Part shown: positions 32,651 through 43,926 of the stretch, piece after piece
How positions within the stretch are numbered: the stretch's first letter is position 1
Layout: each line of letters begins with the position of its first letter
From: Polytrichum commune
Lineage: Eukaryota > Streptophyta > Polytrichopsida > Polytrichales > Polytrichaceae
Direction of reading: 5' to 3'
Assembly: GCA_950295325.1 (NCBI GenBank)
Contig: OX485806.1
Location: 53,129,169 to 53,193,168 of the forward strand
Length of the DNA: 64,000 nucleotides
Position numbers and translations under genes: made by a program
Notes under the pieces: model-generated
The model's input: only the letters and a program-made list of their open reading frames with translations
The model's database searches: none
What the model was told of the DNA's origin: nothing

Positions 32651-35107
32651 CTATATGACTTTGGCTCGGCCTTGCTTTCCTTTCAGGAGTTTATTTTATT
32701 TACAATCGCGAGGACTCGTTTGACACTTGTATCTCATCATGATGGCGGCTTTGAATGTGGTTGGTTCTTGTTTGTCTCCTATTTGATAATTATATTACTT
32801 TGGGTTCAAACTAAATTAGTTATTTTTTTGATAGTTAGTAAGATATTGGTAACTTGTATGTGTTCTCATTTGATTGTTCGTTGGGAAGTTCTAATATGGT
32901 TTCATGTTTTTAAGGTTCTCAATCTTTTGAGGTTGCGGAGGAGCAATATCAATCTGTAGAGGACGTTGTTATTGCTGCCCCCGTGGTCGAAGTTGAAGCC
33001 GCCCAGGTTGAGAGTGCCAATTCGCAAGACCAAATACAGGGAGAGGTGATGTCTATTGGCCATGATACCGTCGTTGTTGTTGCCGATACAGATCATGTTG
33101 TCTATGAGCTTGAACTCCGCAAATCACAGAATGAGGACTTGAACGGCGTTATCCAATGCCTCCGTATTAAGCCCACCAGTAAGTCCCGCTTCTCCATTCC
33201 CTTATGCCGCTTGCGAGTCTTCCCTCTTGTCCGTCCAATTAACAAGGTAGAGGTGCAGCGTTTGGAATGTGAGTTTGTTATGGAATACCGAAAGGGAGAT
33301 TGGGTAATATACGTTTCGGTTTTCAACGACATTCCCATAGACCTCCCGGTTTTCCCTGCCATTATGGCCTCATGGAGCCTCTGCGGCAAAAGGCCTCTGC
33401 GGAGTTCGATGTCAAGCTGAAGGAAGATCCGAATCTTGCACATCTCTGTGGGAAGATGTTTTTCATGTGAGAAAGAAATCATTGACTCACAGCATGGTGG
33501 AGGCACATCAACAACAACCACGCCGACGAGAAAAATTGGCATGTTTCAGTGGATTGTATTGTGGTCGACCCGAGGGGTTGCACCGGTGTCTTCCTTAATT
33601 CAATGAGCGACATTAATTGGTAAGCATTTTTTTATTTCTTCCGTTCTTTGCATTGGCCGGTTCTCAAAAGTCTACCAAGCCTGATTACGTGAAGGCGAAC
33701 ATTCCTGCCAAGCTTTTTCGAATTCGTACATTTGGGAGGTTGGAGTTATCGACTTTCAAGGATCTCATCTCTCGTGCTGACTACGAAGTATGCGAGAAGA
33801 TTAAGGACAGTCGCCCTACTTGATACAATTTCACCGCGGATGTCTTCGTCAAATTCTTTTACAAGATATGATTTTGCATTCCATCTTTTGCATTTCCCTA
33901 TCTGCATTTCCATGCCGATTGTATTTGCTCACAATGTCGTTTTCTTGTAGAGAAACATTTCGGCTCAACTTGACCTTGGAGTGAGGCATTACCGTGAAAC
34001 CACTCTGGTTGCCGAGGTGACTGCTACTGAGATTTGCAATGTCATGACCAAGGCCCAGGAGAGGACGATCAAGAGCATTCGGAAACGCACATTTGAAAAA
34101 TATATCTCGGTCGCACATCCTGACAATGGGGAGGTTTTCTTTCATGAGATATCCCTTCTTCACTTCCATGTTTTCTTTAATATGAATAATCTTTTCATTT
34201 GTGTACCCTCCTGAACTCATTTAATTTTTTTGGACGTGCGCAGATTGACTAGCATTTTAATGAATTCGCCTCGACCGATATGACAATTGAAAAATTGCAA
34301 AAAATTATCACATGTCCGGTCGAAGCTTCATTAAACGCCAAGTGGCTTCATTGGTGGAACGCCTTCATTCGTGAGAGGTTGGATGACAAGCCTATAAGGG
34401 AGAATGCTTTGGACAATTGGTTTCACAAAGCGTCATTCTGGGCATAGGTATATCCATTCTTTGGCCTTCTTAATCAGGTATATTTCTTTTGTTTCATATC
34501 TAATTTCATTCTCTCTCTCCCTCATTTCAGTCTCAGTCTAGATTGAAACATTTCAGGACAACCTCACTGTCGATATCGATTGGGACGCATCGGAAACTAT
34601 CTTGTGCCCTCGTGAGTATATTGATCGCTGGAGGATTCTCCTTTAGGACAGAGCCTTCAAGCTTTACCTCGGCGATAAGCCTGACATGCCCTTTGCCAAA
34701 GGTGTTAACCTCTTGGAGTTTAAGGAGGGTGTTTTGGCTATCAAACGCGTCGCCTATCGGTAATGCACTTATCTTCCATTTTTGCTCTTCATTTCTTGGT
34801 CTTGTGCACTTCATTTCTTGCATTCTTGCACTCCATTTCCTGTTTTTTCCCATGGTTATTTTTGTTTTTTTTTGTAGTTATATCATGAGAGAGTTGGTTG
34901 CAAAGAATGCATTGGTATCATCTTCCTTGCCCACCTACCTTTCGGACTGGGTGAACGTGTTTTCTAGCCTCTGCGTGTACACGACCACGCAAACAACCAA
35001 GTTTCATGAGTCTCATTTGCAGGTTGGGGGATGATAATTGGATTGTTCTGGAGGATTTGTACCTAGGGAAAAGAAGCCTCTTTTTGCCAGCCTTGTGAGT
35101 AGTGCTC

Positions 35108-36939
35108 TATGAGGCCAAACCCACCACCCTTAAGCGTCCTAGTCCAGGTGATGGCTTTGAGAATCACATGTATCTCCTACAACCTTGAACCATGTGCAAG
35201 GCCATTTTCATGTTCAAAGGAACACATATTGTTTCACTCATTGTGCTTTATTAATGTTAGCCTCTTGGCTTGTGGTAGAATTGGCTTTCTTAAGAGTCCA
35301 ACCCGCGGCTTTAGCCACACATGCCCTTAAGGACACTCCCCTCACTCTTTTAATCTTCACTTCCTTTTTCTTGCCATTGCAAGAATCCTCCACATTCTCC
35401 ATTAACTGTGCACTTGATTTATGATGACTTGAGAGTGTGCAAGTGTTAAGAAACACTTTACTCCATAGTCAATGTTACATGCAATCACATGTGACTTCCA
35501 CACACACATCTCCTATCCTATTGAGCTTAACATTTTTCTAGGAACTATTTTAATCTACCAATGGTCTAACACCCTCATGGCTAGTTTAGTGGCACCCTCT
35601 ACTTAATCTTAGCCTTAGCTTGCTAAACCAGCCAACCGGCTAATTAACCTATCGGTCCAAATCCGGCCTATTTATCGGCAGTCCCTTGGTTAACCTGGAA
35701 GCAGCAACTAAGTTTGGTGCAGCTCAGCTGCCTAGCAGCAACTAAGCTCGGTGCAGTTCGGCTGCCCAGCAGCAACCAAGCTCGGTGCAGTTCGGCTGCC
35801 TAGCAGCAACCAAACTCGGTGCAGTTCGACTGCCCAGCAGCAACCAAACTCGGTGCAGTTCGACTGCCCAGCAGCAACCAAACTCGGTCCAGTCTCAGCT
35901 GCCCAGCAGCAACTAAGCTCGGTTCAGTTTGGCTGCCCAGCAGCAACTAAGTTTGGTACAGTCTCAGTTGCCCAACAACAATTAAGTTTGGTGCAGTCTT
36001 AGCTGCCCAGCAGCAACTAAGTTGGTGCAGTCTCAGCTGCCCAGCAGCAACTAGGTTGGTGCAGTCTCAGCTGCCTAGCAGCAACTAAACTCGATTCAGT
36101 TCGGCTGCCCAGCAGCAACTAAGTTGGTGCAGTCTCAGGGTTCCAACAGCAACTAAGCTCGGTTCAGTTCGGCTGCCCAGCAACAACTAAGTTTGGTGCA
36201 GTCTCAGCTGCCCAACAGCAACTAAGCTCGGTTCAGTTCGGCTGCCCAGCAGCAACTAAGTTTGGTGCAGTCTCAGCTGCCCAGCAGTCAAATCCCACAG
36301 AGTTCCAAGACCTGACTAGGCAACCCAGCTACTAGCTGCACCTTAATATAAACCCTCTCATCCACTAATCCAATGTTTTCTAGGTTCTTCTTCTTCTTTT
36401 CTTTTCTTTGCTCCTAAGTCATAAACTAATCTAACACACTAATTTCACTAACTACTACCTAATCACCACGTGCAATTTTAAGCTCTAAGAGCTCACTCAC
36501 TTGGGAGGCATTGAGAGAGAGAGCAAAAATGAGAGAGGAAAGCCTTAAGTAGCAAAGAGAGAGAGAGGTCATGAGGTAAGGATAGGGTGAGAGGATTAGC
36601 ACCTCCAATCACAACCCCTTAATCCCTTCCTCCTAAGTAGGGACTCATCCCATCCACAAAGCTCTTACATTCCTAAATCAACAAGGTGGATCCTAATGTG
36701 AGCATTTAACCCGCGGAGCTCACCTTGCCTCACCTTACTCCATACTCAGCTAGTCAAGGCATCACTTATTGAACTTAAACCTTGAAACAATCACACAACA
36801 CCACCTAATGTCTAAACTTAAATCCACACCACACTTCACTCTTTTAATATTTTTGTGAACAATCATAACACATACAAGTCTAACTAAAATTGGTTTCAAA
36901 GAGTTAATCACCACATGTGGGCACCATTTTGGGTTCACA
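35108..36939 (-). mobile_element. Family C solo LTR, copy C2
   Basis: On the plus strand it begins TATGAGGCCAAACCC and ends TTTTGGGTTCACA. A perfect 5-bp duplication, tgctc, flanks it (35103-35107 and 36940-36944). It interrupts an exon region of the partner gene. A TTTATATTAAG TATA box lies at about 36350 on the minus strand. It contains the 34-bp tandem array at 35705-36290. Confidence 0.9.
35705..36290. repeat. 34-bp tandem array inside C2
   Basis: About 16-17 units based on CTCGGTGCAG TTCGGCTGCC CAGCAGCAAC followed by YAAG. Two alternating subtypes occur, GCAGTTCGG and GCAGTCTCAG. C1 carries an unrelated tandem array in the same general LTR region, so the array arose after the copies separated. 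Confidence 0.9.
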
Positions 36940-37884
36940 TGCTCCTCAGAAGAACATTGTCCCCTTTGAGGAGCCTGACATCGTTGAGCTTCCTCCTCCT
37001 CCGCCCAAGGCACCAAAGGAAAAGGGCAAAGCAAAGAATACCGCCATTCAAGCCTATTCCCACCTTGTGACTCGGTCTGCTTCAAAGACCCATGTTCAGT
37101 CATCCACCTTCCTACGGAGTCTATCTAGCACTCCCTTTGTTGCTCCATCAGCTGCCCCCTCTGGTACTCCCTCAGCCTTTCGTCCACAAACTATTGCTAC
37201 TCCTTCTCACAATGGCATTTCTCTTATCTCCTTGGCTCGCAATAAGAAGGCCGCCCTCTTGGATACGAGTGTCACCTCTTTGAAGTCGCCTCATACGCTT
37301 GCCCTCATCGAAAATGTGGACATGGTGCAACTTATGCTGGATCTTGAGCTTGCAGGAGGTCCCCTCCCAGCATATACCCGCATCCAAGAGTTCATTGCCA
37401 AGGTTTGTATATTTCCCTTCGTCATTTTTCAGGGTCCTTTCCTTTTGGTTTGCTTCTTTTTTTCCTTGCTCTTATTTTTTCATGAAGTTTTAATTGCAGG
37501 TTGAGGCAGTTTGTTCTCGTGTGAACACCTCGACTACAACTCACAAGGGCCTCGATTTGCTCTTCGCAGATATTCCCGAGAATTTGCAGGTGCCCAACAT
37601 CTCCACCGATGTTCCTGCTTGGAACAAGCTCCATGAATCATACTATGAATGTCTTTTTGCATTTGCAAAATCTAACCTCTATGATCATGGTGTCCTTGTC
37701 ATTGCCTATTGTACAAGTGCCTCTGTTTCCAGGACTGTTTTTTATTGGGTACACACTTACGATTTTTACGTCGCTGAAAATTGGTTTGGTATGAATGATT
37801 TGGACCTCCAATCCTATGTGATCCCCTCTGGAGTGGTAAGCAACTCTCTGTCTCTTACTACGCTTATCTATTGTATTTATTTCT

Positions 37885-38426
37885 TTACACTAGGGAATTA
37901 CCCTCTACAACGGATAACGACAAAAATAATTACTAAAATCCTTCCTTAATTAATTAGCAAATTCACTTTGAAGAATGTCATACCTCAAGCAATTCGCTCT
38001 CCTCCTGCAAGTTAGCACTCACACTCGACCGTGATTCAATGTGACTTCGACCCTAACAATTCTCAACTAACAATTCTAGTCTAAAATATTAAATTCACAA
38101 CACCCTAACTTGGAGAGTGTCAAAGTTGACTCTTCCTAAAATTAATTATCCCTCTAAGATTTAGTGAACTAATGATCGCAAGATTAATGTCATGTCCTTA
38201 TCCCATCCCAAGAGGGTTTAGGACATCACCTCAAGCCACGCTCCTTCCTCAAAACCAAATGCATAAATGAAAATGCAATTCATTCCAAGGAAAAGAAATG
38301 GAATTCGACTAACCTAATCAAATAACAAAAATCAAAACCCTAAGTAAGATGTTTACTGTGCACCAAGTGCTCATTCCTTTCCCTCTAGTTCGTGCCTCCA
38401 AGTCTTGATATCCTAATCCCGCTTCA
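37885..38426 (-). mobile_element. Leader/internal remnant of the C3 retrotransposon
   Basis: Sequence downstream of the primer binding site on the minus strand has no open coding frame and looks like an untranslated leader. The left boundary is a guess from where the partner-gene intron sequence stops. No gag, pol or second LTR follows, so the element is truncated. Confidence 0.4.
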
Positions 38427-38444
38427 CTCCCGGCGGACGCACCA
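38427..38444 (-). other. Primer binding site of family C element
   Basis: The minus strand reads TGGTGCGTCCGCCGGGAG, starting four bases after the LTR end (…CTGTTGACA). Eighteen bases beginning TGG, adjacent to an LTR, is the standard primer binding site. Its complement ends CGGACGCACCA. The best candidate I can name from memory is a tRNA-Gly with a ...CTCCCGGCAGACGCACCA end, with one mismatch; this is unverified. Confidence 0.75.
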
Positions 38445-38448
38445 TTTA

Positions 38449-40004
38449 TGTCAACAGTAAACCCCCACCTTTAAGCGTCGTAATCCAGGTGAGAATTTAG
38501 AGCTTACATGGTTGTGTGATTCCCATTAGCCCCTTGGAGTCAGTCATGCTCTCAAAGGTCCAGCCACTCCCATTCCACAATCAAACTTTATTCCAAGACA
38601 ACATGTAACAAGTATTAAAGAATATTTCCTCTTCCTTAGATTAAATCCACACCACAATGTTTAACCTACTTAGCCACCTACAACTAAGTTCTAATCTATG
38701 GTAATCAACCTTTAATCCCCTTACTTATCTCCTAATCCCACCTACTGCCTTTCAATCCAAAAATCCACTTCCCTGCCTAGAGGATCCTAAAAAAACCCGA
38801 AGGTTTCAACATCGGAATGTGGTCTCGGCCAATTGCCCAGCCTCTACCCAAGTACTGCTGGAGTCCAGCCGGCCACCCTCCCTGTGTCGTTCCCAGCGGC
38901 AGCAGGCACTCAGCCGCTACAGTCTGATCCGGAGGCCAATCCCCTGAAATATATCACTTCCTCTCAGCCAGCGCATTGCCTTCCGGCACCCTGCAGACTG
39001 CTCCTTGCCGTTCTTGGATCTCCATCCTCTTGTCCATCGCTGGTCTCGCCTCCTTAAACCTAGTGCTTGGCATTCGGAGGATTCAAACTCCCTTCACCAA
39101 CCTTTAGACCTTGACTACCACTGCATTATGAATTTCGGCCTTTGAACTTATCACATTGGGCTCTGTTCGACCCCCACTCCTCGAGTTCTCATTGCCCTGA
39201 ATCTATCTTCTCACCTGAATTCAATTCAGGTGTGATTAGCGTCCTTGCTCCATCCTCCTCACAACCAATGCCCTGACATCCTCAGTGTTCTCCGCCTGTC
39301 GCCAAAATCAGCTCAGTGAGTGATTTTTAGTCCACCTCGCACTCCCAGCCTTATGCTAGGGAGTTAAGCACTTGCAGAGCGAGTCCCCTCTCCTGCCTGC
39401 TAGCACGCGCGCTTCGGGCATCCCAATGGCCACATCCAGCTTCTGGGATTCCACCCATTACCGGCCAGCTTCGGCTGGCCACCCTCCTTCTGATTCACCT
39501 CTCCCCATTGTGTATGCGGCCAAGCCTTCACCGCATCCTTCCGATTCCAGCACAAAAACCCTGCTGCCGCAGCTCCCATCTTCCGTGTCCGTTTGCCTGC
39601 AGAGAGAGAGCCTCCCCGAGGCGCCTAGTCTTGCCATCCTTCTTTTCCTGCCTCCCGGAAATCCAGCCAGGCCTTTATCTGGGCCCCGGCACTCTTCCTA
39701 AACTAACCTAGCCATAACCGAAAATAACCAATAAAATCTAACCCGACCCGTAATCCTTACAAACTAAGCCTAGGCTTTACTTCTCCTTAAGTTCAACCCC
39801 CTCTTCTTTAAGTCTTTAATTGTTGAGTTAACCTTCAAGCTTCTAAATTCCCCTCACTCCCCATCTAGTATTTAACCCCAACATAAATCAAAACAACACC
39901 CTTCACTCTTTTTATCTTTTCGAATGTCTAAACAAAAATCCAATTCAAAGCTCCTATGATCTTTTGAAGTTAAGTACCCATGTGTGCGCAGACTTGCGCT
40001 CACA
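38449..40004 (-). mobile_element. Family C LTR, copy C3 (5' LTR with primer binding site)
   Basis: On the minus strand it starts TGTGAGCGCAAG (40004) and ends GGTGGGGGTTTACTGTTGACA (38449). The second end is similar to C1 (GGTGGGGGGTTTGGCCTCACA). It is 1556 bp long. It is the only family C copy still attached to internal sequence, which shows that C1 and C2 are solo LTRs of an LTR retrotransposon. It lies in a late intron of the partner gene. No target duplication can be scored because the other end is missing. Confidence 0.75.
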
Positions 40005-40606
40005 ATGCGCGATCCCTTGCCTGCGCGTACTCCCTGCTCAGTTGCCCCACCGTATACCTCTATTTTTTATCCGCCTCAGAAGATGACCAAACGCGCATTC
40101 GGTTTTCTTTGTGCGTAAGTTTGTTTTATATGTTTTGCCATGTTTACCTTCATGTCATTTTCCCATCTTCTTGTGTCATCTTGTTTATAATCTTCTTGTT
40201 TGGGGTTCAGAGTGCTAGGGGAGAACGTAATCCTTTGTCGAGGCATGTGTTCGAGTCCTTCCAAGACGTTCGAGTTCCCTTTGTATGCTACCGAGTTTGC
40301 CAATCTTTTAGCGAAAGCTCCGTCTCCACCTCCTAGTCGCATCCGACCTTTCAACAAGCTAGTATTGGATTTCCTAGATATAGAGGCCGTGGAGGGCGAG
40401 GATAGTGATAGACTATCGTGATAGTCATGGTAGTGCAAGTAGTTGACTACGCCTCGTGCATTTGGAAACTCTATCTCATATGTATTTTTTTTTTAATATT
40501 TTCTAAATTCATTTGTTGTATTTCCTTGTGCATTTTGCAAATCCCCATTCAACTCCTTCTATATGTTTTGTTGATGTTTGATTTCAATTGCTGACATCAG
40601 CCCTAT

Positions 40607-41579
40607 TGTCGCAACCCTTGCTAGCCCCCCTTGACAATCTTGCCAATTTTCATTTCTAGCAAAGGTTACGAGCGCTAACCATTCGCATTCCGCCATGCTA
40701 ATGGTTAGCTCCTCCTACCCCGGACCTTTTAGTTCATAGGAGGGAACCAACCCTCCTACTTTACTTTCGGGACTCACCCCTTAATCGGTAACCCATTCCT
40801 AGATGTGCACTTCCATCCATGGAAGTCCAATCCCATGTTGATCATCGTGTTGCCGGAGCAACACTACAACAACCCGAAGCATACTAGGCAACTATGGCCT
40901 CACATTGGGCCAATGCCCATGGAGGCCGTGCCGTTTGGCCTCGGGTGGGTGAGGCCACACCACCTCACCCATATAAGCCTCTAGGACTTCACGCGGGGCC
41001 CCTACCCCACCGTCAACCAACCTCTTGTCTCTCTACCAAGAGTTGGGGCCAAGTGGACATTTTCCTTTAGCTGCTGGGCCTAGAACCCCCCAGCAGCTTC
41101 AGACCATCATAACTTCCTTGTATGATGTCTGATCGTAACTACCAACCACTCCATCTTCATCTACGCTTCACGTAGATGCCGATGGACTCCTCACTTGCCC
41201 CATTCGGGCAAGTATTGAGGAAGTTATGCCTGTTTGAACCTTGGCAGTCCCGGGAATCACTCCCAGGCACTGCTGTACGAAGGCGCTGTCCCGGGACAGC
41301 GCCCCACTCAAATGGCCATAACTCCTAGCTCACACCTCCGATTGAGGTGTTCTTGAGCTTTCTAGAATCACCACGCCATGAGCTACGCATAACTCATGGC
41401 CTTACTCTTGTGCCTCCTAGTCTTCGTGGGTGGGAGGCGTTCCCAACGCCCGGGGTCCTCACCCACACTAGGATCACTTGGGCCCTCTCACCAACGGCGC
41501 CACAAGTCCCGGGTGTCACTCCGGGGTCCCCCTTGTGCCCATGGTGTTTCGGGCACTCCTCATGGAGCGGTGCGCGACA
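40607..41579 (-). mobile_element. Family A solo LTR, copy A6
   Basis: Ends TGTCGC...GCGACA, 973 bp. The flanks are cctat (40602-40606) and cctac (41580-41584), a 5-bp target duplication with one mismatch. It sits about 185 bp past the partner-gene stop codon. Confidence 0.9.
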
Positions 41580-43100
41580 CCTACTTTAATATGAAACCAT
41601 TTCAAACCTAGACTATAAGATCTTTGATAACAAATACATTCTTCCACGCCTTTAGGTTCCATTTGTTTCTCGAAGTAGGATGCGTTATAATCTCCACGGG
41701 AATGGGGTACCTTTGCAACAAATTGCCCTCACACTATCTATAAATTCAACGGAAATAGGCACACATTGTCCTAAAATTACCCAACAAACTCAAAATTTTC
41801 TGCTCTCCAATCTCTACTCTCCGTTCTCCGCTCTACGCTCACACTACTAAGAATGATATCGAACGGATGAAATGTCGAGGGGATGAAGACATAAATGTAG
41901 GACAGCAACGAACGGAGCATGATGTTAACGGCTGAGATGTCGAGCGGACGAAGGTCGTTGGATCAAACAGTTGGGAAACCAAGACCGTTGGATCTAGGGG
42001 TTTGGATAATGGCGGGTAGAGGAGTGGCGGTTGTGAAAGCCAACCGTTAGGTGTAGGTATGACTTTATCTACGGCCAAGAAAACTTGGTGGTTGGAAGGG
42101 GTAGCCCTCCAAAGGGAGCGCGGGGGCTCTCTTCTCACACTCTCATTCTAGTGGTTAGGATTAGACTTCTCTCTCTCTCACTCTCTCATTCTTGTGGTTA
42201 GCATGATTATTCTCTCTGTCCCCTCTCCATGTAGGTAGATGCAAATAGTTGTTGAATGATAAGAATAAGAATGATGGACAAAGATATTTATGAGTCCTAT
42301 GAATGTTGAATAATAGGGTTTTGAACCCTATTGAAGAGATATGTTATTGTCTAGTTACTCTAGCTTTTATATTTTAAGTTATTGGATGTTACTTAATTTT
42401 TACTTAATCTTTTCTTCCAGTAATTATTGCCTTAGTCTATACACTAGTTTATGTGTTGGCCTTTGCATTATTGTTAGATCAGTCATCTGCAATAATATTC
42501 TATCTTATTCTTCTGCATTACGTTCTGCATTGGAATTTGTATTAGTTTTCTGCTTCAATTTCTTATATTAAACTTTTGTATTACGTTTTATATGAGTCCA
42601 CTGCATTAGATTCTACATTAGACCCTACATTCGTCTCCTGCATCTACTTCTACATTACTCTCATGCACTATGTTCGGTATTATTCCTCTGCATTTGATTT
42701 CGTGTTAGGATTGCACTACTGTTATGCATTAGTCTTCTTTATCAATATTCTCCATTTGTGTTTTGTATTCATGTGTTGGATGTTATGTAATAGTGTACTA
42801 CATGTCATGTAGTACACTATTGCATGTTATGCAATAACATACTATGTGTTATATAGGAATGTTCGGCGTGTTATGTAGTAATGTCATGTGTGTCATGCAG
42901 TAGTGTTCAACATTAATCCTCTGTATCAGGCCCTACATTGGTTTCCTACATTATAAGAATTAGAAGGTCATTGCTTGGAGGTACTAGAGTAGTACACCCA
43001 TCCGGCCAATCTTGTGGGTTGTTACTTCGCTTGGAGTAACAATTGTCACCACAATATGTTTTTCGATTAATCTTCAATACACATTACAAATGCGTAGTCA
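41580..43100. other. Stretch without gene; loose CTGCATTA/TACATTA repeats
   Basis: No coding is recognised. From about 42400 to 42960 short words of the CTGCATTA, CTACATTA and TGTTATGTAGTA type recur irregularly, giving an old, diverged short-period repeat. It contains a perfect inverted repeat at 42789-42821. Confidence 0.45.
42789..42821. repeat. Perfect inverted repeat, 16-bp arms, 1-base loop
   Basis: AATAGTGTACTACATG, then one T, then CATGTAGTACACTATT. The arms are exact reverse complements. It sits in the short-period repeat tract and may be produced by inverted copies of the TGTAGTA word. Confidence 0.85.
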
Positions 43101-43926
43101 TTAGTATCCTTTGCATTTTTTCTTTGTTCTCGTTTGTTGTTTTTTTCTTTGTACAAACAACGCACAATATGGCCGGTTTGTGACAATAGAAACACTATGT
43201 CTTGACGCGGAAATCAGTTGCCACCTTTGTCTTGTCGCGACATGGTGGCATCTTCGCCTTTGCCTTATCACCATGGTAACATCCTCACCTTGGGGATTCT
43301 TCTCCTTGCGCTTTGATATCTCGTACATCAAATGCACCATCACATAGTCCACCATAAGTTTCTTCATTGGCATCGTTTCCATGGTGGTCATCAATTTATC
43401 GTACAAAATCGGAAAGCTCTCTAGCAAGATCTTGACAATGTATTTGTCTCTTACGTGTACCTCTGAACAAGTGAGTTGATCCGCAAACGCATTGACCTTG
43501 TTCATATGGTCCAACAAGTTGTCGTACTCTTGCAGCTTACACATGAAAAACTTGCGGTCAATGAAGAGGATGTTGGACAAATTCTTCATCTTGTAAAATT
43601 TGCAAAGGATCTTTCATGCCTCCGGGGATCTTTTGCAACTTTTGATGTGGGCAAGTAGGTTGTCTGTCAAGTTGAGGCCAATGGTGGATATGGAATTTTT
43701 TACGCGTTTTTGGTAGTCCTTCAACACTTTGGAATCCGAATTGAAAGGTGATTTGTCTTTGGAATCGTCCATAATGTCTCAAGAATGCATGTATGCCCAC
43801 AACATTTTGATTTTGAATTGAACTTTCTTTCATTGAACTTGTCAATGATCTAGCGGCCTTGCTTTCAAATAATGCCATCATACGCTCAAATATACGCTCA
43901 AAACATTCAAACAATATATCTTTCAT
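43101..43926 (-). pseudogene. Copia-type gag fragment, minus strand
   Basis: The frame from 43589 reads FFMCKLQEYDNLLDHMNKVN, then FADQLTCSEVHVRDKYIVKI, then LLESFPILYDKLMTTMETMP. This is the UBN2-type Copia gag pattern (M-EG-S-x-HI-x-F-x-L-x-QL ... LL-SLP-x-YD-x-LVTTLE). A further piece of the same gag lies upstream (to 43926) in other frames. It lacks a clear zinc knuckle. It is a fragment with shifted frames and stops. Confidence 0.7.

Larger units (their letters stand above)
24721..40421 (+). pseudogene. Partner gene of the large transposon, multi-exon, heavily interrupted
   Basis: Exon 1 (24721-25077) encodes a nuclear-type basic N-terminus (KKKKRRRSS, KKRK). With a GT...AG intron it joins in phase to exon 2 (25222-25563, acidic then RGRGRERGK). 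A further exon at 25607-25675 (SSEDSDTDIGAFVDGIFQIM) follows a 43-bp GT...AG gap. The next intron would run to about 32931 and holds the palindromic repeats and element D2. Downstream coding blocks lie at about 32932-33620, 33640-33820, 33953-34130, 34240-34450, 34550-34760, 34880-35100, 36940-37400, 37501-37835, 40080-40118 and 40212-40421. In-frame TAG codons at about 34444 and 34654 and inserts C2 and C3 make it a pseudogene. The block LDLLFADIPENL ... SYYECLFAFAKSNLYDHGVL loosely resembles the DPPx motif region of amino-methyltransferases. I do not assign a function. Confidence 0.5.

Noticed and set aside
32672..32959. Plus-strand hydrophobic frame
   Set aside because: AT-rich intron sequence directly before the acceptor site of the next partner-gene exon; no motif.
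35751..36002. Repetitive open frame (PAATKL / AQQQL repeats)
   Set aside because: It is the translation of the 34-bp tandem array in an LTR; unit length is not a multiple of three and frames change.
38420..38444. tRNA 3' end (…CTCCCGGCGGACGCACCA)
   Set aside because: No tRNA body precedes it, and it lies four bases from an LTR end in the correct orientation for a primer binding site.
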